Shown: positions 27,111 to 35,813 of the stretch, one piece after another | Layout of the letters: each line of letters begins with the position of its first letter | How positions within the stretch are numbered: position 1 is the stretch's first letter | Assembly: GCA_964584805.1 (NCBI GenBank) | Contig: CAZPAY010000007.1 | Coordinates: forward strand, 42,326 to 106,325 | DNA: 64,000 nt | Direction of reading: 5' to 3' | Source: JABHIE01 sp964584805 | Lineage (GTDB): Bacteria > Planctomycetota > UBA1135 | Notes under the pieces: generated by a model | What the model was told of the DNA's origin: nothing | The model's input: the letters and a program-made list of their open reading frames with translations, nothing else | Database searches by the model: none | Program-made: the position numbers and the translations under genes

Positions 27111-28067
27111 ATGGTAGCGAACCCTCCCCCCTCCGACACGCAAAACGGGGCTCCAGTGCTTACACTTGGGCGTCATCTCAAAACAAGATATGGCCGGCGG
27201 CTGCGGCGCGTCATGCTCGACCTTGGACTTACTTGCCCCAATCGTGATGGAGCAAGTGGTTTCGGCGGATGCATCTACTGCGACTTATCAGGTTCAGGCA
27301 CGGGGGCCGAACGGGCAGGCTTGCCATTGGCTCAACAGTGGGAAACTGAATTAAAGCGAGTGCGCCGCATCAATGCGGATGACCCCGCGGCAATTGTCTA
27401 TTTCCAGTCATACTCCAACACTTATCCTGATCTTCAACCACTTGAACAAGGTCTCCAAACGGCTCGTAGTTGGGCAGAAATTGCGCCCATTGTGACCATC
27501 GGCACACGCCCCGATTGTTTCAGCGAAGAGGCCGCGCAACTGCTTGGCAAATACCGCGAAACCTTCGACGAAGTCTGGGTCGAATTCGGCCTTGAAACGG
27601 CTCAAGACTCGGTACAACAGCGCATTGGCCGTCACGACACGCTCGAAAATTTTCACCAAGCTTGCCAACGTGCGCACCAACATGGGCTCGGCATTATTGT
27701 GCACTGCATGAGTGGGCTGCCGGGCGACGGCAAAGATAGTTTGCTTGAGCAGGTTGCTGAAATCCGCAAAGCAAAAGCTCACGGCGTCAAGTTCCATCAA
27801 CTCATGGTGCTCAAGAAAACGCTGCTCGCGCATCAATTCCTCAACGGCGAAGATGACATCGAAATCTTGACCCACGAGGATTACATTCAGCGTGTTGCCG
27901 ATGCCATCGAGCATTTGCCGCCTGATGTGGTCGTCCATCGCCTTGTGGCGGAAGCACCCGAAGCCGAGCGTCTGGCGCCACTCAATTGGCCAAGCCGGCA
28001 GTCGGTGCATTCGGCCATCGAAAATGAATTACGCCGCCGCGGCACTTGGCAAGGCTCATCGTTATAA
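27111..28067 (+). CDS. Radical SAM protein, TIGR01212 (YhcC) family
   Basis: A 318-residue radical SAM protein. The cluster motif CPNRDGASGFGGCIYCD shows the family's unusual CX12CX2C spacing; the sequence begins RYGRRLRRVMLDLGLTCPNRDG. Further family stretches are AIVYFQSYSNTY, WVEFGLETA and HCMSGLPGD. The role of YhcC-type proteins is unknown. ATG at 27111 is chosen; the open frame extends 13 codons into the divergent selB start. A bidirectional terminator follows. Confidence 0.88.
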   Translation: MVANPPPSDTQNGAPVLTLGRHLKTRYGRRLRRVMLDLGLTCPNRDGASGFGGCIYCDLSGSGTGAERAGLPLAQQWETELKRVRRINADDPAAIVYFQSYSNTYPDLQPLEQGLQTARSWAEIAPIVTIGTRPDCFSEEAAQLLGKYRETFDEVWVEFGLETAQDSVQQRIGRHDTLENFHQACQRAHQHGLGIIVHCMSGLPGDGKDSLLEQVAEIRKAKAHGVKFHQLMVLKKTLLAHQFLNGEDDIEILTHEDYIQRVADAIEHLPPDVVVHRLVAEAPEAERLAPLNWPSRQSVHSAIENELRRRGTWQGSSL

Positions 28068-28103
28068 AAAAAACACCGACCCACATGGGGTCGGTGAAAA
28101 AAA
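28067..28103. terminator. Bidirectional rho-independent terminator
   Basis: A perfect hairpin CACCGACCC/GGGTCGGTG (28074-28082 and 28088-28096) is flanked by an A run on the left and an A run on the right. It can therefore end the radical SAM transcript on plus and the tRNA-Lys/frr-operon transcript on minus. Confidence 0.85.
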
Positions 28104-28179
28104 TGGTGAGGGCACCAGGACTTGAACCTGGGACAAATTGGTTAAAAGCCAACTACTCTACCAACTGAGTTATGCCCCC
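28104..28179 (-). tRNA. tRNA-Lys (anticodon UUU)
   Basis: Reverse complement starts GGGGGCATAACTCAGTTGG and ends in encoded CCA. The acceptor (GGGGGCA/TGCCCTC), D, anticodon and T (CAGGTTCAAGTCCTG) arms all fold. The anticodon loop CTTTTAA gives UUU, hence lysine. It lies 15 bases downstream of frr and upstream of the bidirectional terminator. Confidence 0.96.
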
Positions 28180-28194
28180 GTTTAGCGCGAACGA

Positions 28195-28773
28195 TTAAAC
28201 ATCAAGGATGTCAGAAGACTTGTCTTTAACTAAGACTTCGAGCTTGTCTTCGTGTTCCTTGAGGATGTCTTGCACTGAAGACTTCGCAGATTTTACATCG
28301 TCTTGTGTGACGCTTACATCCCTCTTTTTGTCTTTTTCTGCAGTTTCTACATCTTTCAAAACATCGCGGCGCACATTGCGCATCGAGATCTTGGCTTCTT
28401 CCGCAACAGTCTTGACGCGACCCACCAATTTGAGGCGTTGCTCCTCACTCAGCATCGGGACGCTAATGCGTAAGACCTTGCCCTCAATCGAAGGATTGAA
28501 ACCCAAGTCAGCGGCCATCACGGCCTTTTCGATGTCTTTAAGAGTCGAGGCATCAAAGGGTTTCACCACGATGCAGCGCGGCTCAGGAACCGTCACAGCC
28601 GCCAACTGCCCCATCGGGGTTGGACTGCCGTAATAGTCAACGCGCAAGTTTTCGACTAAGCCAGGGTTGGCGCGGCCAGTGCGGATACCGCGTACGCCCG
28701 TGGAAAAATGCTCGAGGCATTTATCCATGCGATCACGCGCATCGCTGAGAAAAGGTTGGATGCTAGAAGCCAT
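28195..28773 (-). CDS. frr: Ribosome recycling factor
   Basis: Splits post-termination ribosomes together with EF-G. The 192-residue protein matches the family throughout: GIRTGRANPGLVENL, YYGSPTPMGQLA, ISVPMLSEEQRLKLV and RNVRRDVLKDV. It is the last protein gene of rpsB-tsf-pyrH-frr, starting 2 bases after pyrH. The 3' tail (VKDKSSDILDV) is a little longer than in E. coli. Confidence 0.97.
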   Translation of the reverse strand: MASSIQPFLSDARDRMDKCLEHFSTGVRGIRTGRANPGLVENLRVDYYGSPTPMGQLAAVTVPEPRCIVVKPFDASTLKDIEKAVMAADLGFNPSIEGKVLRISVPMLSEEQRLKLVGRVKTVAEEAKISMRNVRRDVLKDVETAEKDKKRDVSVTQDDVKSAKSSVQDILKEHEDKLEVLVKDKSSDILDV

Positions 28774-28775
28774 GG

Positions 28776-29501
28776 TTAATTATGAATGAGAGTGCCAATG
28801 GACTCGCCGCGTGCTGCTCGCAAGACACCATCTTGAGCGGTCATTTCAAAAACCACCAAAGGCAAATCGTTTTCGGAGCAGAGGGTGAAAGCCGTTTGAT
28901 CCATCACGCGCAGGCGGCGCGCAAGGACATCATCAAAGGTCAAGTCTGGCAACTTAACCGCATCATCGTGATGTTTCGGGTCTTTGTCGTAAACGCCATC
29001 AACCATTGTGGCCTTCAGCAAGACATCACACCCAAGCTCGACGCCACGCTGGGCAGCCGTGCTGTCGGTTGTGAAATATGGACTGCCTAAACCGCCCACC
29101 AACACAACCACTCGCCCTTTTTCCATGTGGCGCAAGGCGCGACGACGGATGAAAGGTTCACAAACTTTGTGCACATCAATACTCGACATCACGCGAGTGG
29201 GGACACCATTAGCCTCAAGAGCATCACAAAGAGCCAAACCATTAATAATGGTGGCCAGCATGCCCATGTAATCGGCTGTCGCGCGTGCAATGCCAAGCTG
29301 TTCGGATTGCTTTCCACGCAAAATATTGCCGCCGCCAATGACGCAAGCCACCTCGGCACCAGACGAAATCAGTGCACGCAATTGACTTGCGAGCACTGAA
29401 ACTCTTTCGGTATCCAGGGTGGTGGCGTCTTCGCTAGCGAAACCTTCGCCGCTGACCTTCAGGAGAAGGCGGCGGTACTTGAAGTCGCCGGAAGAAGTCA
29501 C
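28776..29501 (-). CDS. pyrH: UMP kinase
   Basis: Phosphorylates UMP to UDP. The 241-residue protein has RRLLLKVSGEG, VIGGGNILRGK, DYMGMLATIING and FTTDSTAAQRG, all typical of bacterial PyrH of the amino-acid kinase family. It begins with a GTG one base after the tsf stop. pyrH-frr is the usual partner of rpsB-tsf, as seen here. Confidence 0.97.
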   Translation of the reverse strand: MTSSGDFKYRRLLLKVSGEGFASEDATTLDTERVSVLASQLRALISSGAEVACVIGGGNILRGKQSEQLGIARATADYMGMLATIINGLALCDALEANGVPTRVMSSIDVHKVCEPFIRRRALRHMEKGRVVVLVGGLGSPYFTTDSTAAQRGVELGCDVLLKATMVDGVYDKDPKHHDDAVKLPDLTFDDVLARRLRVMDQTAFTLCSENDLPLVVFEMTAQDGVLRAARGESIGTLIHN

Positions 29502-29502
29502 A

Positions 29503-30102
29503 CTAAGAGCCTAACTCAAATCGTGCGAAGCGAGCAACCTTAATGTTTTCGCCCAAGGCGCCAATCGCAGTGCGAACACGCTCTTCGACGCTCATGGAAG
29601 GATCTTTCACATACTCTTGAGAGAGTAGAGCCCGCTCACTGATGAACTTCTCCATACGGCCATCGACAATCTTTTCTTTAATGTCGTCTGGCTTGCCCTG
29701 CATGTCTTCCGAGTCGAGCAGAATGCGGCGCTCTTCGGCGACGAGATCAGCAGGAACATCAGATGAATTTACAGCAACGGGGCTAGGCACGGTTGCAGCG
29801 ATGTGCATACAGAGGTCGTGGCAAAGTGCCGTGAAATCTTCGCCGCGAGCAACGAAGTCAGTCTCACAAGCGATCTCAACCATCACGCCAACCTTTTGGT
29901 TGTGATGGATGTAAGAGTAAACACGGCCCTCAGCCGTTGAGCGATCTGCCTTTTTATCGGCAACTTTCAGGCCCTTCTTGCGAAGGAGGTCCATGGCAGC
30001 GTCAAAATCACCCTCAGTAGAAACGAGAGCTTTTTTGCACTCCATCATGCCGGCGCCCGACTTCGTGCGGAGCTCGGCAACAATTTTTGCAGTAATGGTC
30101 AT
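29503..30102 (-). CDS. tsf: Elongation factor Ts, short form
   Basis: Recycles EF-Tu-GDP. The 199-residue protein has the N-terminal UBA-like domain (VAELRTKSGAGMMECKKAL) and the core EF-Ts region VGVMVEIACETDFVARG. The length is about 200 rather than the ~280 of E. coli, so part of the second core domain is absent; short EF-Ts forms exist in several phyla. It follows rpsB after 24 bases and precedes pyrH. Confidence 0.95.
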   Translation of the reverse strand: MTITAKIVAELRTKSGAGMMECKKALVSTEGDFDAAMDLLRKKGLKVADKKADRSTAEGRVYSYIHHNQKVGVMVEIACETDFVARGEDFTALCHDLCMHIAATVPSPVAVNSSDVPADLVAEERRILLDSEDMQGKPDDIKEKIVDGRMEKFISERALLSQEYVKDPSMSVEERVRTAIGALGENIKVARFARFELGS

Positions 30103-30126
30103 GACTATTTTGTCAGCTATGTTTGA

Positions 30127-31327
30127 CTACTCAGCCGAATCGGTGGCTGGTGCATCGGTTGCCGGGGCCTCTGGGGCTGGAACGGCAGGAGTTTCTGTAA
30201 CTTCAGTGGCAGGAGCCTCTGGGGCNNNNNNNNNNNNNNNNNNNNNNNNNNNNNNNNNNNNNNNNNNNNNNNNNNNNNNNNNNNNNNNNNNNNNNNNNNN
30301 NNNNNNNNNNNNNNNNNNNNNNNNNGGCAGGAGCCTCTGGGGCTGGAGCCTCTGGGGCTGGAGCCGCTTCGTCATCGCGTTTGAACTCGACCGGGCGGTT
30401 GATACCACCAGGGAAAGTTGGGCGAGGAGCACCTGGAGCTGGGCGACGCGCGCCACCACCGCCAGAACCGCCGCCTGGGCCGCCAGAACCGCCGCCTGGG
30501 CCGCCTTGACCGCGACCGCCGCCGCCACCTGGGCCACCCTGGCCACGACGAGGACCGCCACGACCTTGGCCTTGACCTTTTCCACCACGAGCGCCCGCGG
30601 GCATTGGCTCAGGCTTAGTTGGAGCAGCAACGCCACGCTCCTTGCGCAAGACCTTGCCGTCTTCTACGGCGTCTTTAAGGTGGTCAAGAATGTAAGCGAC
30701 AGAACGAATCGCATCGTCGTTTGCAGGGATAACGACATCGCAGGCGTCGGGGTCACAATCGGTGTCGACGACACCCAAAACCATGATGCCCATGCGCTTG
30801 GCCTCAAGCACAGCGTTTCTTTCGTTTTTAGGGTCGATGACAATCATCGCACCAGGCAAGCGGAACATGTCACGAATGCCGTGCAAGTTACGGAAGATTT
30901 TGCGCTTTTCGCGGTTGAAACGCGCGGCAGCTTTCGAGGAAAGCGTAGCCACGAAACCCTCGCGCTCTTTGCGCTCAAGATCTTCGAGATACGCAATACG
31001 CGAACCAATAACCTCGTAGTTGGTCAAAGTACCGCCAATCCAGCGATCATCGACATAAGGCATGCCGGTTGTCTCGTGCATCTTTGCAACTTCAGAACGC
31101 AACTGCGGCTTCGTGCCCACAAAGAGGACATCTTGACCAGAAGCAATCACCTCTTTGATGACATGCTTGGAACGCAAAATTCCACGAATGGTCTCTTTTA
31201 GGTCAATAATATGGATGCGGTTCCGTGAGCCATGAATGTATGGCTCCATTTTAGGATTCCAGCGGGAGATACGGCAGCCGATGTGTGCGCCAACTTCGAC
31301 GAGTGCCTTTACGGAGAGGTCTGACAT
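30127..31327 (-). CDS. rpsB: 30S ribosomal protein S2 with long Gly/Arg and PAPEA-repeat tail (spans assembly gap)
   Basis: The first ~240 residues are S2 (GAHIGCRISRWNPKMEPYI, DDRWIGGTLTNY and GVVDTDCDPDACDVVIPANDDAIRS). They are followed by a ~60-residue Gly/Arg/Gln-rich stretch and then by Ala-Pro-Glu-Ala-Pro repeats that run into a 100-N gap. On the other side the same repeat continues in frame to the stop at 30127. Both gap edges fall on codon boundaries, so the true gap length is a multiple of 3. Usual S2 length is ~240-260; this one is at least 366 residues. Confidence 0.93.
30226..30325. other. 100-N assembly gap inside the rpsB tail
   Basis: A run of exactly 100 N, the usual placeholder for a gap of unknown size. 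Both flanks are copies of a 12-base unit (GGAGCCTCTGGGGCTGGA-like on plus) that encodes the PAPEA repeats of S2. The gap is thus likely an unresolved tandem repeat, not missing unrelated sequence. Confidence 0.9.
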
Positions 31328-31386
31328 GACGGTCCGGGAGGTCTTGGGTATTAAGGGTTTAGAACCGGGGTTTTGCAGGGCCCGGA

Positions 31387-31406
31387 TTCAGTCGGTAGTG
31401 ACTGAA
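31387..31406 (-). other. Hairpin in the probable rpsB leader
   Basis: TTCAGTC and GACTGAA form a perfect 7-base-pair stem with a 6-base loop. It lies about 60 bases upstream of the rpsB start and downstream of the proposed promoter, so it would be in the mRNA leader. S2 leaders are autoregulatory in some bacteria; whether this is such an element cannot be told from one sequence. Confidence 0.4.
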
Positions 31407-31418
31407 ATTGAGCCGGAT

Positions 31419-31446
31419 AGTTTAACCGCGCAATCCCCCAAGTCAA
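31419..31446 (-). promoter_or_regulatory. Candidate sigma-70-type promoter of rpsB-tsf-pyrH-frr
   Basis: On the minus strand TTGACT (31446-31441) and TAAACT (31424-31419) are spaced by 16 bases. Five of six bases match the -35 and four of six the -10 consensus. Transcription would begin near 31412, leaving a leader of about 85 bases before rpsB. Confidence 0.5.
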
Positions 31447-31484
31447 CACATCCGTAAATATTTGCAACTTCCTATGGGAGCAGG

Positions 31485-32549
31485 ATGATATGCTTGTTGC
31501 AGATGTTTCAACGCGTGCAAAATAGAGCGTCAGGGCCACGCACCTTGGCGATTCTAAACCATCGAGGTGCAGCCCTCGAAGAGTTGCGGCGTTGGTTCCA
31601 AGATCGTGGTTGGGAAGTCAGGGTCTCTCGGACGCTCGAAGACACCACTCAACTTCTTTCGTCAAAAGAACTTACGGCTGCTGTCATCGCGCCACTAACG
31701 CTCATGCCAGAGGGGCTCGAATGGACGGAATTATTCACCCAACTGTCGCCGTCCACCACTCTGCCTTGGCTGCTTCTGCCCTACGAAAATGCCTCACCTG
31801 GGCTGGTCACCAACCTTTTGCGCGGCCGAGATGCCTTGGCCGACTGGTCGGATTCCACGGACGACCTCCCTCGCCAAGAAGCGCGCATGATGAACTTGCT
31901 TCGTTTAGATCAGCTGCTCGCCGAATCGCGAACGCGCGCTGCCGCTCTGGAAGGCCAGCTCATCACCGACCACAAGACCGGTTTGTTCAACGACCGGCAC
32001 TTTCGCATTCGTCTCAAAGAAGAATTTGAACGCACGCAACGCCACGGCTCGCCCCTCACGATGGTTTTGCTCGACTTGGATGACTTCAAAAACATCAACG
32101 ACTCGACCTCATATGAATTTGGCGATCTGGCGTTACGCACCACAGGCGAAGTCTTGCGTCAAAGCACGCGTTCCATCGATATTGCCGCGCGTATCGGCGG
32201 CGACGAATTTGCCCTCTTACTTCCAAGCACAACTTTAGAGGAAGGCATTGCGGTCTGCCGACGCATTCAAGCCATGAGCAATCATCAAAGAGTTACCAAC
32301 GAAAGTCACTCCATGGAGCTCGGCATGAGCCTAGGAATTGCAACTTACGATGGCCACGGCCTGCAAGACCAACGGCAATTGTTCCTTCGCACAAACGAAG
32401 CTCTTAAAGCAGCCAAAATAGCTGGGAAAGGCCGCGTTGGCTTCTACGATCCGCAAAGTCAAAAAGCCGTAGCGCCGGGCAATGCTCCCAGTCGCCCCGC
32501 GGCTAAAGTGGAAAATAAAAAGGGGAAAGACAGCAGCAAGAAGAAGTAA
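31485..32549 (+). CDS. Diguanylate cyclase with N-terminal receiver-like domain
   Basis: A 354-residue protein. Residues ~15-135 look like a receiver-type alpha/beta domain, followed by a short helix and a complete GGDEF domain (ITDHKTGLFNDRHF, LLDLDDFKNIND, RIGGDEFALLLP). The GGDEF motif is intact. An RxxD inhibitory site (RSID) lies five residues before it, so product inhibition is likely. The Lys-rich tail is probably disordered. Start at 31485 is the first ATG; 31503 is an alternative. Divergent from rpsB. Confidence 0.85.
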   Translation: MICLLQMFQRVQNRASGPRTLAILNHRGAALEELRRWFQDRGWEVRVSRTLEDTTQLLSSKELTAAVIAPLTLMPEGLEWTELFTQLSPSTTLPWLLLPYENASPGLVTNLLRGRDALADWSDSTDDLPRQEARMMNLLRLDQLLAESRTRAAALEGQLITDHKTGLFNDRHFRIRLKEEFERTQRHGSPLTMVLLDLDDFKNINDSTSYEFGDLALRTTGEVLRQSTRSIDIAARIGGDEFALLLPSTTLEEGIAVCRRIQAMSNHQRVTNESHSMELGMSLGIATYDGHGLQDQRQLFLRTNEALKAAKIAGKGRVGFYDPQSQKAVAPGNAPSRPAAKVENKKGKDSSKKK

Positions 32550-32567
32550 CGAAATGCCTCGACAGCA

Positions 32568-33761
32568 TTAATCATTAACTATTTCTCCCCAACCTAAAAA
32601 ACTTAAATCCACATTGGCGCCTGCCCACGATTGGCCCTTGCCTTTCAGGATAAAACGGCACTCAACATGGGCGGGTAACTCAATCTGATAACGCGCAGAG
32701 CCTGATGCTGGAACAGCCCCAACCAGCCGCTCTTTTGCTCCTTGCCCAGCGACCACAAAAAGTTGAGCGCCCTGAAAACGCGCGCGCCCTAGACCCTTAG
32801 CTGACAACCCTAAGCGCAAAAAAAGCACGCTATCTTCTTCCCTGCCCGCGAAGGAAACATCGAGGGGCAAATGACAGCCAAGGCCCAACGATGCGGGAAG
32901 ATCACCCGGCACAAGTGGATGCCCAGTCGTTGAAAACCCAACGCGATTAGGCCAAAGAGAAACAGAGTCGATCTCGCCTTCTGCAAGAATCGGAAGAGCA
33001 GAATCAATCCCTTTTGTTCTGGGGCTTTTCTTGTGGAATCGATGTTCAATCAATGCGATGGAATCTATCTCTGACGATAATGTGAAGCCAGCACTCGCTC
33101 GAAATCGCCAAAGCAAAGAGAGCGTGTGGGCCAAGCCATTTGGCAAAGGCTCAATCGCATCAACAGCAAGACGATTCCCGTCTTTGAAGTGCACGAAAAA
33201 GGGGGCGTGAAATTCAGGCGCATCCGCCACTAAATCCATGCGAAGGATGCGACTCCAAGGGAAAGACACCTCCTTCTTTGAAACATCAAACGAGACTTCA
33301 TCTATTGTCGAAGACAAAAACCAGCCACTAACAAAATCAGGGGCGTTGCCGCTCGATGTAAGTTGAAGTTCATCCCGCGAAGATCGCTGGTGCGACAATT
33401 GCGCATAGGGAGCGACAGACCAAACGAATTCTGGAGCAACCTCGATCACGGTGCCGCCACTTGTCGCCCATGCAAACCTATCGGGCGAAGACGGTGCGGC
33501 GGGATGGCCCAAAAGAATGGAGCCATCCGTTAAATAAAGAGCCGAATCCCCATCCGCCGGTACTGAAAATTGGGCAGGAAAAACAAGCTCAAGCCAATCA
33601 ACAGGAGGGCTGTCCGAGAAATACTCCGACCAGGAGTCAGCCGACATTTCTTCGCAAGCCAAAAGCATCGGAGCCTGGCCCCAAGCCTCACGGGTGTGCA
33701 CCTCAATCGCGGCCGTTTGAGCCGCCAAAAAGGCAAGGATGGCAGTTGGAAGAAGAAGCAT
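32568..33761 (-). CDS. Secreted protein with possible C-terminal NPCBM-like domain
   Basis: A 397-residue protein starting MLLLPTAILAFLAAQTAA, a signal peptide; a TTG six codons upstream is rejected. Residues ~80-240 are beta-rich with repeated 'LTDGSILLG'- and 'FKDGNRL'-like units. The last ~130 residues (LGLGCHLPLDVSFAG to RFILKGKGQSWAGANVDL) recall the NPCBM carbohydrate-binding fold common in planctomycetes, but I am not certain. No catalytic motif is seen. It converges with the cyclase gene and diverges from groEL1. Confidence 0.6.
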   Translation of the reverse strand: MLLLPTAILAFLAAQTAAIEVHTREAWGQAPMLLACEEMSADSWSEYFSDSPPVDWLELVFPAQFSVPADGDSALYLTDGSILLGHPAAPSSPDRFAWATSGGTVIEVAPEFVWSVAPYAQLSHQRSSRDELQLTSSGNAPDFVSGWFLSSTIDEVSFDVSKKEVSFPWSRILRMDLVADAPEFHAPFFVHFKDGNRLAVDAIEPLPNGLAHTLSLLWRFRASAGFTLSSEIDSIALIEHRFHKKSPRTKGIDSALPILAEGEIDSVSLWPNRVGFSTTGHPLVPGDLPASLGLGCHLPLDVSFAGREEDSVLFLRLGLSAKGLGRARFQGAQLFVVAGQGAKERLVGAVPASGSARYQIELPAHVECRFILKGKGQSWAGANVDLSFLGWGEIVND

Positions 33762-33835
33762 GATGAAGTGGTGTGCCAAATCGGCAGTCCAGCGGCCTAA
33801 ATCCTAAGATTTCCGGTGGGTAATTGCACTTTTCC

Positions 33836-33852
33836 TTGGCATCAGACTTGCT
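33836..33852 (+). promoter_or_regulatory. Candidate sigma-54 (-24/-12) promoter of the groEL operon
   Basis: TTGGCATCAGACTTGCT matches the RpoN consensus TTGGCAC-N5-TTGCW at 15 of 17 scored positions, with the required 10 bases between GG and GC. Transcription would start near 33862, only about 3-4 bases before the groEL1 ATG. This agrees with the absence of a Shine-Dalgarno sequence there, but makes the mRNA nearly leaderless. Confidence 0.4.
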
Positions 33853-33865
33853 CTAGAACAGCCTC

Positions 33866-35488
33866 ATGTCTAAGAAAGAACTGACCTACGATACCGACGC
33901 ACGCGAGGCCATCCTTGCTGGCGTCGAAAAACTGGCCCAGGCTGTGGTCTCGACACTCGGTCCGCGAGGCCGCTGTGCGATTCTCGATAAGTCTTGGGGC
34001 GGCCCTTTGATTACCAAAGATGGTGTGACGGTTGCTCGCGATATTGAGCTGAGCGACAAGTCCGAGAATCTCGGTGCACAAATCGTCAAGCAAGCCGCGA
34101 CCAAAACAAACGACCGCGCTGGCGACGGCACGACCACCGCGACTTTGCTCGCTTGGTCGATTTATCGCGAGGCATTACGCCACCTCTCATCAGGAGCAGA
34201 CACGCAAGCCCTGATTACAGGTATGCGCAAAGCTTCGGCCGCTGTGGTGAAAGGCCTTCAGTCAAAAGCCAAAAAGGTCGACGGCAACGATGGCATCAAA
34301 GCCGTGGCGACCATCGCTGCAAACGGCGACGAGAAAGTCGGCAAGATGCTTGCTGACGCCTTCGCCAAAGTCGGTGAAGACGGTGTCATTACCGTCGAAG
34401 AAGGCAAAAGCCTCGACACCGAAGTCAGCATCGTTACGGGCATGCAGTTTGACCGCGGTCTGCTGTCACCTAACTTTGCGACTGACCTTGAAACACTTGA
34501 AGCCGTGCTGGATCAGCCGCTGGTCCTGATTCACGAAGACAAGATTTCAAATGTACAAACCTTGCTCCCTCTGCTTGAGGCTAGCAAAGAAAGTAATCGC
34601 CCGCTCCTCATCATTGCCGAAGACATCGAGGGCGAGGCACTTGCCGCACTCGTGGTCAACAAGTTACGAGGCATCCTAAATGTCTGTGCGGTCAAAGCTC
34701 CTGGCTATGGCGATCGTCGCAAAGAAATCCTGCAAGACCTAGCCGCCGTTACCGGTGCCACCCCCATCATGAAAGATGGCTTGCATGAGCTTGAAAAGGC
34801 TGAGCTCAGCATGCTCGGCTCCGCTCGTCGTATCGTCATTGACAGCGCCAATACAACCATCGTTGAAGGCACAGGCAAGCAAAGCGACATTGACAGCCGC
34901 GCGGGTTTGATTCGCAAGCAAGTTGAAAGCACGACCTCCGACTACGACCGCGAAAAACTTGAAGAGCGTCTCGCACGACTCGTGGGCGGCATTGGTCAAA
35001 TTTCCGTTGGCGGCGCAACAGAAGCGGAAGTAAAAGAGCGCAAGGCTCGCATCGAAGACTCCAAAGCAGCCACCATGGCCGCGCTTGAGGAAGGCATCCT
35101 TCCTGGCGGCGGTACGGCACTCTTGAAAATTGGCGACAAGCTCAAACTTGACTTGCCTGAGGCACAAAGCACGGGCGCCAACATTTTGCTACGCGCGCTT
35201 CGCGAGCCCGTCCGCGTGATTGCTGAAAATGCAGGCATGGACGGCTCGGTGATTGCCCGCCGCGTCCTCAAGACCCGCAAGTTTGCAGAGGGCTATAACG
35301 CACTCGACGACACTTACGGCGATCTCATCGAGATGGGCGTTGTTGACCCGACTAAGGTCACGCGCACGGCTCTCGAAAATGCGGTTTCTGTAGCCGCCAC
35401 CCTCATGACGACCGATTGTTTGGTCGTCGACGCACCGTCTGACGAAGACGACGTACCCGCCGGAATGGAATCTGGCATGGGCCTCTAA
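33866..35488 (+). CDS. groEL: Chaperonin GroEL, divergent paralogue 1
   Basis: A 540-residue 60-kDa chaperonin subunit. The ATP site is intact (STLGPRGR and GDGTTTATLL), and the apical and equatorial motifs are all present (VVNKLRGILNVCAVKAPGYGDRRKE, LPGGGTALL). It differs clearly from groEL2 at 35814: IEDSKAATMAALEEG replaces the usual DALHATRAAVEEG while keeping the Asp. The tail PAGMESGMGL is only partly GGM-like. groES follows after 15 bases. No Shine-Dalgarno is seen at the ATG. Confidence 0.96.
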   Translation: MSKKELTYDTDAREAILAGVEKLAQAVVSTLGPRGRCAILDKSWGGPLITKDGVTVARDIELSDKSENLGAQIVKQAATKTNDRAGDGTTTATLLAWSIYREALRHLSSGADTQALITGMRKASAAVVKGLQSKAKKVDGNDGIKAVATIAANGDEKVGKMLADAFAKVGEDGVITVEEGKSLDTEVSIVTGMQFDRGLLSPNFATDLETLEAVLDQPLVLIHEDKISNVQTLLPLLEASKESNRPLLIIAEDIEGEALAALVVNKLRGILNVCAVKAPGYGDRRKEILQDLAAVTGATPIMKDGLHELEKAELSMLGSARRIVIDSANTTIVEGTGKQSDIDSRAGLIRKQVESTTSDYDREKLEERLARLVGGIGQISVGGATEAEVKERKARIEDSKAATMAALEEGILPGGGTALLKIGDKLKLDLPEAQSTGANILLRALREPVRVIAENAGMDGSVIARRVLKTRKFAEGYNALDDTYGDLIEMGVVDPTKVTRTALENAVSVAATLMTTDCLVVDAPSDEDDVPAGMESGMGL

Positions 35489-35503
35489 CCCGCTGTTTGA
35501 ATT

Positions 35504-35806
35504 ATGTCTAAAGCACCTGCTTTCACCCCCATCGAGGATCGTGTCCTCATCCGCCCACTTGCTGCAGAAACGGTCAGCCCAAGCGGAATCGTTCTTCCTG
35601 ACAGCGCCCAAGAAAAGCCCAATCAAGGTGAGGTCGTTGCCGTTGGCGCCGGTCGCTCCAACCCTGATGGCTCACGCGCCGACATGCCCATTGGCAAAGG
35701 CGACACCGTGGTCTACGGCAAGTATTCCGGTCAAGACATCACCATCAATGGCCAAGACTTCAAAATCTTGCGCGCCGCTGACCTTCTCGCAAAAATCGAC
35801 GGTTAA
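35504..35806 (+). CDS. groES: Co-chaperonin GroES
   Basis: A 100-residue lid protein of the chaperonin. The family pattern is clear: IEDRVLIRPLAAETVSPSGIVLPDSAQEKPNQGEVVAVG and GDTVVYGKYSGQ. The mobile loop (ETVSPSGIVLP) is of normal length. It lies between two groEL genes (15 bases after the first, 7 before the second), so it may serve both. Confidence 0.97.
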   Translation: MSKAPAFTPIEDRVLIRPLAAETVSPSGIVLPDSAQEKPNQGEVVAVGAGRSNPDGSRADMPIGKGDTVVYGKYSGQDITINGQDFKILRAADLLAKIDG

Positions 35807-35813
35807 TTGAATC

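Noticed and set aside
30203..30225. Stop of rpsB read straight through the N gap (ending at 30203)
   Set aside because: The frame after an N run is arbitrary. The other frame continues the same PAPEA repeat to a stop at 30127.
33780..33865. CIRCE element for HrcA in front of groEL1
   Set aside because: No TTAGCACTC-N9-GAGTGCTAA-like inverted repeat is present.
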